From Citrus sinensis (taxonomy: Eukaryota > Streptophyta > Magnoliopsida > Sapindales > Rutaceae): a DNA stretch of 64,000 nt. The stretch is from positions 26,047,501 to 26,111,500 of the forward strand of contig NC_068559.1 in assembly GCF_022201045.2 (NCBI RefSeq), in the 5' to 3' direction. The notes beneath the pieces were generated by a model. It did no database searches. It worked only from the letters and a program-made list of their open reading frames with translations, and had not been told where the DNA came from. A program made the translations under genes and the position numbers. Below are positions 12,301-23,674 of the stretch, in pieces; position 1 is the first letter of the stretch; each line of letters starts with the position of its first letter.

Positions 12301-12770
12301 TCGATACAAAAAGCCAATCTGCTAACTCTATCAATTTTCATCTAGCCAAAACGAAGGCAGAATATTATCATGCACAAATTGCAGCAAGCCCTCTTTTATT
12401 TCTGGATTCACGTGAAAAAAAAATGAATTGAATCAGTAAAAATTAAACCAATATTGACATTCATGAGCTTGAGATCAGTAAAATATGTCTCACAAATTTC
12501 ATTTTTGCTTGTATTTTCTATTAAATTGATGTGATTACTTTCAATTTACTCATCTCTATGTGTGATATATTGCATCTGAATGATCAATTACACATGCCAC
12601 AGCCTCGGTATAGTTTGAATTTGTTTCCGTATTGGTAAATTTGTGTATTCACATGACACCGACTTGAGAAATTTAACTTTCATAATAATTAGAAATTAGT
12701 TGGTAAGCACGAATTTAAGAAATGTGGAATTCTAATGCTAGTTGCTTTATAGTCAAACTTCTCTCCAGAT

Positions 12771-13741
12771 TAGGGATGGCAATGGGGAGGGGAGGGGAGG
12801 GGAGGGGACCAATCTCTCCGTACCCATCCCCGATATTTTGCGTATATCCTTGTCCCCTCCCCGTCCCCGTCAGAATTACTTGAGAGAATCCTCATCCCCT
12901 CCCCAAATAATAACAGGGGATCCCCGAAGGTCCCCGATCCCCGAATAACTAATATATTTTTTGTTTTCGATTTTGAGTTAATCATATTAAAATAAAAAAT
13001 TCAAATAAAAGTAAAGTTCGAAATATATCTTACATTAATATCCATTACAAAAGTTATATACATTAAATTAGTAAGTAACGCAACATGCAAGGGATACAAA
13101 CTTCTTTTACAAACTATCATGAACAAATTAATAGTTTAATATAAAATTGTTACAAATAAAATCGAATTTAGATTCAAAATTAACTTTTTCAATGGTGACA
13201 TGGACACTTTATAAATGTGGACTATTCCCTTTACAACACAATAGTTAAATCAGAGCAAATCAAGAGCAAATATTAGATTAGATTAGATTAGATATTAAAA
13301 TTGTGATTCGCTGTGGATAATTATAACATCTAAAAATAAATAAAAAAATAGATTTAAGTTTAAAAAATTTAAAGAATATTAAAATTAAAATTTTGGGCTA
13401 ATAGAATCTACTCGGTCTTTTTAATGTTCTAAATAAAAATTTAGGACTTTAATTAGTTAATTAGGCCTAAAAGTTTAATAATATAAATATTTTGATATTT
13501 TTTATTTTTACCAATATTTATAATTTTATAATTTAAATTTTATTATTTATTTACTAGTAATTTTAAAAAATTAAAATAAAATTAAAAATTAAAATGGGAA
13601 AATGGGTAGGGGATAGAGATTCCACCTCATCCTCGTCTCCTCCCCGAATAAAAAATTGGGTATGAAATTATCCTCATATTCTCCCCGAATGGGAAAAATC
13701 CCCAAGGGTACCCGTCCCCATGAAAATTTTTGCCATCCCTA
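12771..13741. mobile_element. Non-autonomous hAT element nested in the LTR retrotransposon
   Basis: Terminal inverted repeats TAGGGATGGCAA / TTGCCATCCCTA are flanked by the 8-bp direct repeat ctccagat (12763-12770 and 13742-13749), the duplication size of hAT transposons. Both subterminal regions are GC-rich and written with 'ggggagggg' and 'ccccgt' motifs, while the 600-bp middle is AT-rich. There is no transposase ORF. Insertion is younger than the LTR element that carries it. Confidence 0.92.
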
Positions 13742-15599
13742 CTCCAGATCATGTGCTTGCTATAAAATTCTGCACATATTTCAAGCTTAGAAAAATTAAG
13801 ATCTTATTTACTTTAAACATGATGGCACATGCACATGATCTAATAACTTTATAAATGCAATACTCACAATTGGATTGTGCCACGGTTTTAGCATATTTGC
13901 TATAGATTAATTCTTTTAAAATAAAGATTTGACTACTAATTTGGTGCAGAGATACGGTGTTTTACGATTTTGGAAACATGTGTCAGAGGATATTTGTTAA
14001 AAGTGATGACACGAGATCACACACAATAAATGTTCGACAAAATAACTGACAGAATTGAAAAAATTTCGCAGCCTCAAATTGTAAGGAACAAGCTCAGGAA
14101 TCTACAGAAGAACACTCACGATGGTGAGATTAATTGGATTGGAAAGCAAAGGTAGCAACTAAAATTGAAGGGAGTGACGCTCAAAAGAACATTGTCTAGG
14201 AGCAAGGATTAAAATCCAGGTTCTGATTCAGTTCATTCAATATACTCATCAAACTAATTGAGAGCATGAATTATTCTTAATCATAGCTCTATTATACCTT
14301 TGCATGAGAGAACATTAGAAATTATGCATACATAGCTGTATGTAAATAATGCTTGTCATCCACATTGCACAAATTCTCATAATTGTTAATGAGTGTTGGA
14401 AGAAGTATAATTAGCATAATTTGGATGAGGCCGAGTATTGGTTATTTTGGCTCACTTTAATAATGCTTTTAAAACAAAACAAATGTTTATTGATGATGAG
14501 AATTGAAAGGAATATTTTCAAGCTTCAAAGCATTGACAAAGTTGGATTTTTTTTCCCGCAAATTTTATTCGTTTTATGCCCGAGTTATAATATTGCAAGA
14601 ATGCAAAGTCAAGCTTGGAATTTGCTTGATGAAATGCCAATCAAATAATGCAGAGCACAATCTCAGGTGCACTTGTTCTTTAACCTCAATTCTATATTTA
14701 TTCTTTAAAACTAATTATTGATTTAAGATATATGTTAGATCGAGTTTTGACTCACCGTCTTTACCCATTTTCTAGTACAAAAATTTTATGTTACCATATA
14801 TAATTTAGTTCTATATTATCATAGCACTACATCCCCTTGATATAATGATATGATTTTGTTTAATGGTTTAAACTACCATCTCTTTTATGATTACATGTTC
14901 TAAAATGCTATGCTTTATTTTATGTTTAAATCTCAATGTTCATAGCAATAATAAATGAAACAATGAACCTTTAGTAGATGACTTTTATCATATTGATAAA
15001 TGAATATGTTATTGATAATCATGGAGCATAAAGGATGTTATCCATTAAAAAACCCAAATGCATAAATAAATGACTAGAAGCGTGGCTAAAAGCCCACTTA
15101 TGTGTTTGATTTTTTGAGCTACTTTTTGGGAAATTTATAAGTTACAGTTTGTTTTGAGATATTTCGTAACAATGATGACTTTAGACACCTGCACACTAGA
15201 TTCGCTACTATTTAAGCTACGTTTTCGAATCATAATCCTAGTGAATGATATCACGTCTATAATTTGTGTTTGATACTTATTAATTTGACAAACTCTTATT
15301 TGACTGGCCAAGTCAATTTTAATACATTTGCGAATGAGGCAAGCTATGCACCCGAAAGGAGACATTGATGCCAAAAGTTGCATCCTAATTAGGTCATAAA
15401 TTTTAACAAATTTATGTCTTGATGTCTACATGAAAACATGCATTTGTAGCATTTATTTGCGGGTATAGTATTTACCTACTAGTAATTTATTAAATGAGGA
15501 TAGTTTGTACATGTCAAATTAATAGAGCTCATATTAAAGCTAGTGATATAACTCAATCAACTTGATTTCTTGAAAGTTGCTCAATATGAGAACGATTTA

Positions 15600-16920
15600 T
15601 GAAAGGGCAAGCAGGCAGAATTTGCAAGAAATTTTCAAAGGCATAGGGTGCCGAATCCTGCTCAGCCACATGAAGGCGAGCAGGCAAAATTAGCAAGAAA
15701 TTTTCTAAGGCACAGGGTGCCGAATCTTGCTTAGCCGCGTGAGGGCGAGCAGGCAAAGTTGGCAAGAAGCTTTCTAAGGCACAGGGTGTCGAATCCTGCT
15801 CAGCCGCGTGAGGGTGAGCAAGCAAAATTGGCAAAAAATTTTTTAAGGCATAGGGTGCCGAATCCAGCTCAGCCGCGTGAGGGCGAGCATGCAAAATTGG
15901 CAAGAAATTTTTTAAGGCACAGGGTGCCGAATCCTGCTCAGTCGCTTGAGGGCGAGCATGCAAAATTGGCAAGAAACTTTTTAAGGCACAGGGTGCCGAA
16001 TCCTGCTCAACCGCGTGAGGGCGAGCATGCAAAATTGGCAAGAAATTTTTTAAGGCATAGGGTGCTGAATCCTACTAAGCCGCATGAGGGCGAGCAAGCA
16101 AAATTGGCAATAAACTTTTTAAGGCACAGGGTGCTGAATCCTGCTCAGCTGATTGAGGGCGAGCAGGCAAAATTGGCAAGAAACTTTTTAAGGCACATGG
16201 TGCCGAATCCTACTCAACCGTGTGAGGGCGAGCATGCAAAGTTGGCAAGAAACTTTCTAAAGCACAGGGTGCCGAATCCTACTCAGCCGCGTGAGGGCGA
16301 GCAAGCAAAATTGGCAAGAAATTTTCTAAGGCACATGGTGCCGAATCTTGCTCAGCCGCGTGAAGGCGAGCAGACAAAATTGACAAGAAATTTTCTAAGG
16401 CACATGGTGCCCAAACCTGCTCAATCGCGTGAGGATGAGCAGGCAAAATTCGCAAAAATATTTTTTTAAGGCAAAGGTTTACCCAAATCTGCTCAGTCGC
16501 AAAAGGACGAGCATGCAAAATTCACAAAAACATTTTCTAAGGCAAAGATTTACCCAAACTTGCTCAGTCGCGTGAGGACGATTGGGAAAAATTCGCAAAA
16601 AATATTCCTGAGGCATATGTTTGCCAAAACCTACTCTGTCGCATGAAGATGAGCAGGCAGAATTCTCATAAATACGCTAAGGAGAAAGTTTGCCAAAAAC
16701 TTGATCCGTCAACTAAGGCCGAGCAGGCGAAATTCACAGGAATACACTAAGGCAAAGGTTTGCCAAAAATCTGCTCTGTCACATGAGGACAAGCAGGCAG
16801 AATTTGCATAAACTACGCCAAGGCAAAGGTTTGCCAAAAAATCTGCTCTGTCACATGAGGACGAGCAAGCATAATTTGCATAAATTATGCCAGGGCAAAG
16901 GTTTACCCAAATCCGCTATA
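15600..16920. repeat. 69-bp tandem array inside the LTR retrotransposon
   Basis: About 19 diverged copies of a 69-bp unit that includes 'aaggcacagggtgccgaatc' and 'gagggcgagca'. Because 69 is a multiple of 3 and the unit lacks stops in some frames, long ORFs open on both strands (15759-16469 plus; 15553-16041 minus). They encode 23-residue repeats without any known domain and are best seen as by-products. The last copies, after about 16450, diverge strongly. Tandem arrays near the 3' end of the internal region are known from Tat-type elements. Confidence 0.9.
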
Positions 16921-17103
16921 TCACATATATTTAAAAAAAAAATTCATTCATGAGCGGATTAAGCAAGTGCAAGGTTAGAAGCCTTAAAACCTATTCTAGA
17001 TAAGGCTTAAGACCTTAAAATTGCTTAAAACAGTAGAAGGTTAAAAGCCTTGAAACTTGCTATAGATAATGCATAAAACCTTAAACTAACGATACCTACT
17101 CAC

Positions 17104-17105
<2 letters not shown>

Positions 17106-17138
<33 letters not shown>
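17106..17138. repeat. (AT)n microsatellite
   Basis: About 16 AT dinucleotides between the 69-bp array and the 3' LTR. Confidence 0.9.
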
Positions 17139-17142
<4 letters not shown>

Positions 17143-17247
17143 CATGGTTAGCAGGGAAAGCAAAATGTTTTAAGTGTTTAAGGTTTTAAGTTTTTAAAAT
17201 TATAAACTTTATAGTTTCCAGTGTTGATTCGTTTTACTCTCAACACT

Positions 17248-17264
17248 AGAAACTTGGGGACTGG
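17248..17264 (+). other. Polypurine tract of the LTR retrotransposon
   Basis: agaaacttggggactgg lies immediately before the 3' LTR. It is purine-rich with the GGGGACTGG ending common in plant gypsy-type elements and would prime plus-strand DNA synthesis. Confidence 0.7.
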
Positions 17265-18349
17265 TGTTTAGGGAATTAACTAGGGTGACCATGATCTCCT
17301 TTAAGTAAAAGTGAGTAAAAAGTTGAGGAGATTACCTCAACCAGGTGCTATGAGCTTGAGGAGATCACCTCGACCAAGTGGTATGAGCTTGAGCAGACCA
17401 CCTCGACCAAGTGGTATGAGCTTGAGCAGACCACCTTGACCAAGTGATATGAGCTTGAGCAGACCACCTTGACCAGGTGCTATGAACTTGAGCAGACTAC
17501 CTCGACCAGGTGCTATGAGCTTGAGTAGACCACCTCGACCAAGTATTATGAGGTTGAGCAAACCACCTTGACCAGGTACTACGAGGTTGAGCAGACCACT
17601 TCGATCATGTGTTATGAGCTTGAGCAGACCACCTCGACCATTTACTATGAGCTTGAGGAGATCACCTCGACCAGGTGGTATGAGCTTGAGCAAATGACCT
17701 CGACTAGGTGATGACCAAGAATCCAGACTCAGGTAAAATAAACCATCACAAAACCCTTCCGAAAAATCAGGGCACAAATTTAATCAATTAATGGTTATTG
17801 TCAGTGATGACCAAGAATCCAGACTCAACTAAAATAAACCACCACAAAACTCCTCTAAAAAATCATAGCACAAATTTGATCAATTAATGGTTATCTTCAC
17901 GATCTAAGGTCGTGGGTGTGGAGTATTTATAAAAACCCCGAGAAAACCACGCCAAAGGGGCTCTTTTTCTTCTTGTCTCACTGAGAAATTCTTTATTTTA
18001 CACTCTATTTCATTTTTCTGTAAATTATTTTAAAAAACTTTTGGTTTTAAAGCAGTGTTTATTAAGCCATATGAGAAATGACATATTTGGTTTTTCCTGT
18101 AAATCTGATAACTGACTTGAGCGTCGGAGAGTTTACGCCGGAAAAACTTCCGGCGCCTCTGAGCATTCTCTGTAATTTCAAGTACTTGCTGATCATTAGC
18201 TTAAAATTTATCTGCTCATGAATATTCTGCTCATAGTTGGAGGATCTTCTTAGAGATCAACCACCAGCTTCCCACCAAACAAATTTAATGTTGATGCAGG
18301 GATCTGAGATCTAGTCACTAACCAACTCATTCGGATTTTGACATCAACA
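17265..18349 (+). repeat. 3' LTR (1085 bp), expanded
   Basis: Starts TGTTTAGGGAATTAACTAGG and ends CATCAACA. It is 351 bp longer than the 5' LTR. The excess is explained by about seven extra 33-bp minisatellite units (17337-17710), a 96-bp duplication (17708-17803 repeated from 17804) and a short insertion near 18219. Normally LTRs are identical at insertion, so the arrays changed afterwards or by template switching. Confidence 0.92.
17337..17710. repeat. 33-bp minisatellite in the 3' LTR
   Basis: About 11 copies of a 33-bp unit of the form 'accaggtgctatgagcttga' plus 'gcagaccacctcg'. The same unit is present about four times in the 5' LTR (11626-11762). The minus-strand ORF at 17337-17777, with an 11-residue GRGGLLKLIAP-like period, is a by-product of a repeat length divisible by 3. 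Confidence 0.9.
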
Positions 18350-20302
18350 ACATGTACTCTTGGTGAACGCTAAATGCACTAGCACTTCTAAGTCTTCCTC
18401 ATGAATAAAAAAGACTGGTGTCAAAATTTTGTTCAGTTTACATAGATGATATTTACTTTTAACTCCTCTCACGCCCAAAATGCATTTTCAAAACATCATA
18501 TTATCGGCTAAACCGGACTAATAGAGGCTGTGTTTTTTTTTTAAAAAAAAAAAAGAGTTTTCAGAAAAACAACATAAACTTTTATTGAGTTCTTAATATT
18601 TTTGTCAAAACAAAAAAACCCATTTTTCAAAAACTCTTTTCCAAACTCGTTACCTCGAGAGTAAGTTCGAAGTCATCATTTCAACTTCACAACATCACTG
18701 AACTCGTAACATTGATCATCCAGAGATATGCACCCATGTTTTTGAGATGCATATTCAGTCCTCGACCCTCAGGACATAGGATCCCTGTATTCAGTCCTTA
18801 ACTCTCAGGAATTGGAATTATTTTCTATTTTCAACACAGATGACTAAGGCAGCTAACTGAATTCAAATCGATGTGAAGAAGCCTCTGCTGCATTCCATGT
18901 AATCTGCATGTCTTCCACAATATGTGCTGAATTATTGTGATGCTTCATTCCTTTCCAGCCATATGATACATCTATATTCAAAATTTCTCTAGTTAGATTA
19001 ATATCAGTGAATCCACAAGAAACAAGCATGAGCATTCAACTTTGGATGGACAACCAAAAAAACAAAGAGGGCACACACCTCCATCTCTGGATTCGAAGCT
19101 CAAGTTCAAGTATGAGCATTCTGCTTCCACTTCATCCAGAAACTAGGTTGTATTTTCTCTCAGATGACGGAGGTTCAAGCTGAACAAGAGTACGCAAAAG
19201 GGTTGGGGAATTGTTAATGTGAAATATTATATAAAACTCAATCTAGTGATAAGACGAGAATATGGAGGTTGATTAGAGAAAGAGGGGAGGGAGAGAGAGA
19301 GAGAGAGATATCCTAAAGAGATTTTAAACCCACGGGGAGAATAATAGAATTACAACTATTTACAGTAAAAGAAAGCTAGCAGCTCAAACCTGAGTGCCGC
19401 TCTTTTCAGAAGCTATTATGGTTTTGACGAGATGATGCCAGAGAAAAAGTACTTCCAATATAGTTCTCTGCAGCAGAATAGAGTTAACATACCACCAACA
19501 GCATAAACTTCAACCTGAAATAGGGAAATTCAATCATTAACAATGAAGCATGAAAAGACAAAGAGAATCACATTGTCCCCTATCAATACTGCAAATAAGA
19601 GAGTCACATAGGAACAATCAACCAAACATGCAATTGATAGATTGCACAGCAACAACGAACACCCAACTAATTGCATTTTACTAGAAGGGGGTCCGAGGCC
19701 TAACATGTTCAAAGACAGTAGCTAAATGACTACCCTGTTTCCTTCATGTCAGAATGAAATCTCATACCAACCATACAGAGCATATAGTGGTCACACAGTC
19801 AATCATGGGAGGCTAAATACTTTTATATCATGAAAAAAGAGCATCAGAAAATGTAACGCCTAGAAAAAACAACTGCTGGCAGCATTGACACTTTAAGAAA
19901 CCACAGTTTAGGTCACTTCCATCGACTTGTTGGCCACAGTGCAAAGTAAGCTCCATATTGTCCCACCGCCAAGCAAATAGACTAACATAAAAGACAGCCC
20001 TAATACGGTTCCTTCGATAGACCATCTAAACTTTCAGCTGATTCATACTTAATTCTGCATAAGTTAATTTAATTTAAAAAAAAGAAGAAGAAGAGACATG
20101 GGTAAAGCTATAGCAGAAACAGAACACCAATGCTAGCATTTCTACAGCAAGGTTGGAGCTCCTATGGCATTTATAAATGGGATGGTGCTGACATCAGTGG
20201 TGGGAATGAACAGATATGAAATTATATAAATTTTTAGCCATTCATAAAAAGTGGCACATCCAAAAAAATACATATAGAGTTTAAGGAGTGTATTACCATG
20301 CC
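18350..20302. other. Region 3' of the PPR gene
   Basis: No protein-coding gene recognised. A (GA)n stretch lies near 19280-19310. On the minus strand there are splice-like junctions around 19470-19520 that could belong to a spliced 3' UTR of the PPR gene, which ends at 20303, but this cannot be shown without transcripts. Confidence 0.4.
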
Positions 20303-22006
20303 TCATTTATTTGCAGCATCTTGTAAGTGGATAGCTTCTATTAGTGCCGCTGAAACTGTCTTATCAAGAGTAAAACCCTTCTCCATCATCTGATCCCACA
20401 ACCTACAAGCTAATTCAAGTTTCTTTTCTTGTACAAGCCCACCAATTAACAATTTGAAAGTTACTTCATCAGGATGTGCTCCTCTAATCTGCATTTCTTC
20501 ATAGAGATGCATTGCTTCACTTACTCTAGAAGACTTACACAGCCCATTTATGAGGGCATTGTATGAAATCACATCTGGGGTGATGCCTTGCTCTACCATG
20601 TCAAGAAAAACACCGTAAGCCGTCCCAATTTCTCTGCTCTTGCATAGACAATCAATAATGGTAGTATAAAGTATACGATCAGGTGACAGATTCATCCCTC
20701 TCATCTGATTAAGAAGCTTCTCTGCCATAGCAGAACTTCCTTCTCTAAGAAAAGCTTTTATAAGAATAGTAAATGTCACAACATCCAGTTCAATCCCCCT
20801 TCGTCTCATTTCTTCAAACAGTTTATAAGCCCTTCTAGTTTGACCTCCCTTGCAAAATGCTTCGATAACAGTATTATATGATACTTTATCACGGAGCCCT
20901 TTTGCTTCCATCTTTTTCACCATGAACATATAAGCTTTATCCAGCTGGTTAGAATTACAAAGACCCTTAAGAAGTTGATTATAACTATATACATCAGGTT
21001 CTATCCCACAACTCTCCATTTCCATCACCAGCTTCTCAGCCTCATCCAACATGACCTCATCACAATAATAATTTAAAATTGCATTATAAGTGACCAAATC
21101 TGGCTCACAGCCATTCCGCTTCATAAAACTCTTTATTGCCATAGCCCTACAAATCCTACCAGTTCTACAAAACCCACTAATCAATGCATTATAAATCAAT
21201 ACACCAAACTCAACCTTTCCTTTCATTGCACCAACTGTTAGTTCATATGCTAAATCAACTTTCCCATCCCCACACAGCCCAACAACAAGTGCTGCACATG
21301 CTTTATTATCAGGTTTAATCCCATTTTCAATCATATGTTCCCAAGCTTGTACTGCTTTATCAAACTTTTTAGCTTTGCACAACCCATCGATAACAATAGT
21401 ATAAGTAACAAAATCAGGCTCTCTTCCTTTACTAACCATTTTATGAAACACTTCCAGAGCTAAGTCAATCCGATTTTCGTGAAACAAAAGATTCAAATAA
21501 ATATTAAAAGCCCAAATATCAGGCAAATAACCTAGCTTATCCATGTTATCTAAAAGTATGTTAATTAAAGTAAAATTCTTGACCTCACATAAACCTGAGA
21601 TAAACCTCGAATAAGTGAAGGGTGTTAAAGAGAAACCAAGAGGGTGCATTTGTTGGTAATAGAATTGGACAAGGTCAAAACGAGAGTGGCGAATTAGAAC
21701 GCCGATGAAACGATTGTAGTCAATGCTGAAAACGCGGCAGTTTGATTGAGTCATTTCGTCGAACACGTGGACGGCTTGGTCGATGAGGCCGGCTTTCACC
21801 AAGTTAGAGATCTGGGCGCGGTATATCAGGCGTTGGGCGCCCAGTTTCTGAATCATATCAGGGAGAAATGCATAATAGTGAGCTGATTGTGTTACAGCTT
21901 CTGGGTTTCGGCGACTGTGATTTGTGAGTGAGTGAGGAAGAGGCTGACGGTGTAGCTTGTTTCTGCGAGGAGGACGCTGCTGTGTGGTAGACCGATTCTG
22001 GCCCAA
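20303..22006 (-). CDS. P-class pentatricopeptide repeat protein
   Basis: Intronless ORF of 567 aa made of about 13 consecutive 35-residue PPR motifs of the P type, such as DFVTYTIVIDGLCKAKKFDK, DLVTYNAILNYYCDEVMLDE and DVISYNALINGLCKSSRVSE. There is no E, DYW or SMR domain. Such proteins bind organellar RNA one base per repeat and act in RNA processing, stability or translation in mitochondria or chloroplasts (family knowledge). From memory, the closest Arabidopsis relative is At1g13040, a predicted mitochondrial PPR. The first 50 residues are basic and Ser/Pro/Arg-rich. The similar Arabidopsis protein seems to begin near the later Met in PDMIQKLGAQRLIYRAQ, so translation could start there; the upstream part may be targeting sequence. 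Confidence 0.92.
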   Translation of the reverse strand: MGQNRSTTQQRPPRRNKLHRQPLPHSLTNHSRRNPEAVTQSAHYYAFLPDMIQKLGAQRLIYRAQISNLVKAGLIDQAVHVFDEMTQSNCRVFSIDYNRFIGVLIRHSRFDLVQFYYQQMHPLGFSLTPFTYSRFISGLCEVKNFTLINILLDNMDKLGYLPDIWAFNIYLNLLFHENRIDLALEVFHKMVSKGREPDFVTYTIVIDGLCKAKKFDKAVQAWEHMIENGIKPDNKACAALVVGLCGDGKVDLAYELTVGAMKGKVEFGVLIYNALISGFCRTGRICRAMAIKSFMKRNGCEPDLVTYNAILNYYCDEVMLDEAEKLVMEMESCGIEPDVYSYNQLLKGLCNSNQLDKAYMFMVKKMEAKGLRDKVSYNTVIEAFCKGGQTRRAYKLFEEMRRRGIELDVVTFTILIKAFLREGSSAMAEKLLNQMRGMNLSPDRILYTTIIDCLCKSREIGTAYGVFLDMVEQGITPDVISYNALINGLCKSSRVSEAMHLYEEMQIRGAHPDEVTFKLLIGGLVQEKKLELACRLWDQMMEKGFTLDKTVSAALIEAIHLQDAANK

Positions 22007-22212
22007 ATGTCAAAATTTTATGCCAAATTGACTAAACAAGCCCAAATTGTATTTTAATCACACCCCTTTAAGGATAATGAAGACTGAAGAGACGGTCGGA
22101 TACATTCTCACAACAAACCCAAAATGGACGGTGTTTATGAAGAGTAGGCCTTCTGACACCGTCGTAAATTACTTACGAAACCTCTCTTTAATTGAAATTA
22201 CATAAAATAAGT

Positions 22213-22244
<32 letters not shown>

Positions 22245-22385
22245 CTACTACTACTACTACTTCTTTGAATGAAAATTCAATTAAACACTTGAATGAAAAT
22301 GTGAAGTATGGGACTCATTGAGAGACTTTCTAGTGAATCATAGGGGTGGTTTTCTATTGCAGTTCTATACTTTCTTTATTGTTGT
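22007..22385. other. Upstream region of the PPR gene with (TTA)n(CTA)n microsatellite
   Basis: Presumed promoter and 5' UTR of the minus-strand PPR gene. A compound microsatellite of about 9 TTA followed by about 7 CTA units lies at 22215-22262. Confidence 0.55.
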
Positions 22386-22860
22386 TAGGGTTGGCAAAAG
22401 AAGTCCAAATTGGGTCTGAATATGAGCCGAACAATTTAAAAACCACTCAGATTTGGTTTGGATAAAGGCCTAGTAAAAAAGTCTGGGCTTTTTAATTTAT
22501 AAATAAAAATAAATTAAATTTAAATAAAAAAGAAAAAACTCAAAATATTAAATTATTATTTATAATTTATTATATTGTGTTACTAATATTATATTGTGTT
22601 ACTAATAGTGTATAGATACTATTCATGTGAGAGGGTTGTAAGGTACATGCATGTAACTTAGCATTACCCTTATTCTATTATGTATTAGATAATTATCTTT
22701 AATTTAAATATTGTTTTACTTTATTAAAAAATTATTTAATATTTAATGAAAAAATCCAAGCCTCGCCCAAGCTCATCCAAGAGCCTAGGCTTGCTATGAA
22801 TAATATTGGCTTGGGCGTGGGCTTGGAGAAGCTTGCGCAAGCCCATATTTGCGAACCCTA
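22386..22860. mobile_element. hAT-type MITE (475 bp)
   Basis: Ends TAGGGTTGGCAAA and TTTGCGAACCCTA form terminal inverted repeats with one mismatch. They are flanked by the 8-bp direct repeat attgttgt (22378-22385 and 22861-22868). It has no coding capacity. The termini are related to those of the element at 12771-13741 but the internal sequence is not. Confidence 0.9.
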
Positions 22861-22868
22861 ATTGTTGT

Positions 22869-23660
22869 TTATTTGTGTTATGTTGTTATAATTGTGTTGT
22901 GTTGTATTATTAGACTTTTTTTTCAATTATAAAGTGGTTTCATATGTAGTAAATAAGATCAATAGACTAAGACCGTTCTGTAAAATTTGTCCAACGCCTC
23001 ATTAGATCTTAATGCATCAGACCATTTTAGTGTCCTTTCGATTTTTTGTCTCCTTTTAGTTTTTAGAAAATTTATAGTTTTAGTATTTGTGTAGTTGTAT
23101 TTTGTTATTAGACATCGGCTAATTTAGCCTTGAGTCTTATATTTTATCCTATGTGTTGTATTTAGGCCTAAAATGGCCTTGTATTTATGCCCTAGTGACC
23201 GTTGTATTATCAGTCATTATTGATTATTTAAATGAAATGTATACTTTTCTATATAATATATATAGACCTCACTCTATTAAATATTAATGACTTGTTTTTG
23301 TTCTTAACAAATACCGAGCTCTATTCAATATTAGAAAGATAGATTTGGATTTTGAAAATTATTTTTACCATATAAAAAAATACTATTCCAAAAAAAAATT
23401 GTAATAACATACAATAAATATGCTCTTTAATAAAAACACGCTTTCCTTATCAAGTCGTAATTAAGACGTTTGTCTAAGTTATATAATGTTGTAATTTACA
23501 ACAACCCAAGAGTTATACCAATCAAGTTAACTGTAATTTAGTTATCAAATAGTTTTGGGTTATTGGATACAACTCTTGTGTTATTATAAGTTACAATATA
23601 ATGTAACTTAGTAAGCTCCTTTTATTGCAGGCACATTATTAAAAAAAAAAAAGAATTAAG
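22869..23660. other. AT-rich intergenic, nothing recognised
   Basis: No ORF with family similarity, no clear repeat ends. It contains several T-rich stretches and short inverted segments only. Confidence 0.4.
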
Positions 23661-23674
23661 AAACACTCAGGGCA

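Larger units (their letters stand above)
11547..18349 (+). mobile_element. Complete non-autonomous LTR retrotransposon (6.8 kb)
   Basis: Two LTRs (11547-12280 and 17265-18349) both start TGTTTAGGGAATTAA and end CATCAACA. A 5-bp target-site duplication, acatg, flanks the element at 11542-11546 and 18350-18354. A primer-binding site follows the left LTR after 2 nt, and a purine-rich tract precedes the right LTR, which sets the plus orientation. The interior of about 5 kb has no gag or pol; it holds a nested hAT element (12771-13741) and a 69-bp tandem array (15600-16920). Such an element needs enzymes from an autonomous relative. The PBS type suggests Ty3/gypsy of the Tat/Athila kind (inference). 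By eye, unique LTR parts differ at roughly one base in twelve, so the insertion is not recent. Confidence 0.92.

Noticed and set aside
15553-16518. Long ORFs on both strands encoding 23-residue repeats
   Set aside because: A by-product of the 69-bp tandem unit (a multiple of 3) inside a non-autonomous LTR element. Both strands open equally, which speaks against coding.
17337-17777. 146-aa minus-strand ORF with GRGGLLKLIAP-like repeats
   Set aside because: Reading of the 33-bp minisatellite in the 3' LTR. The count of units differs between the two LTRs and the frame has no counterpart elsewhere.
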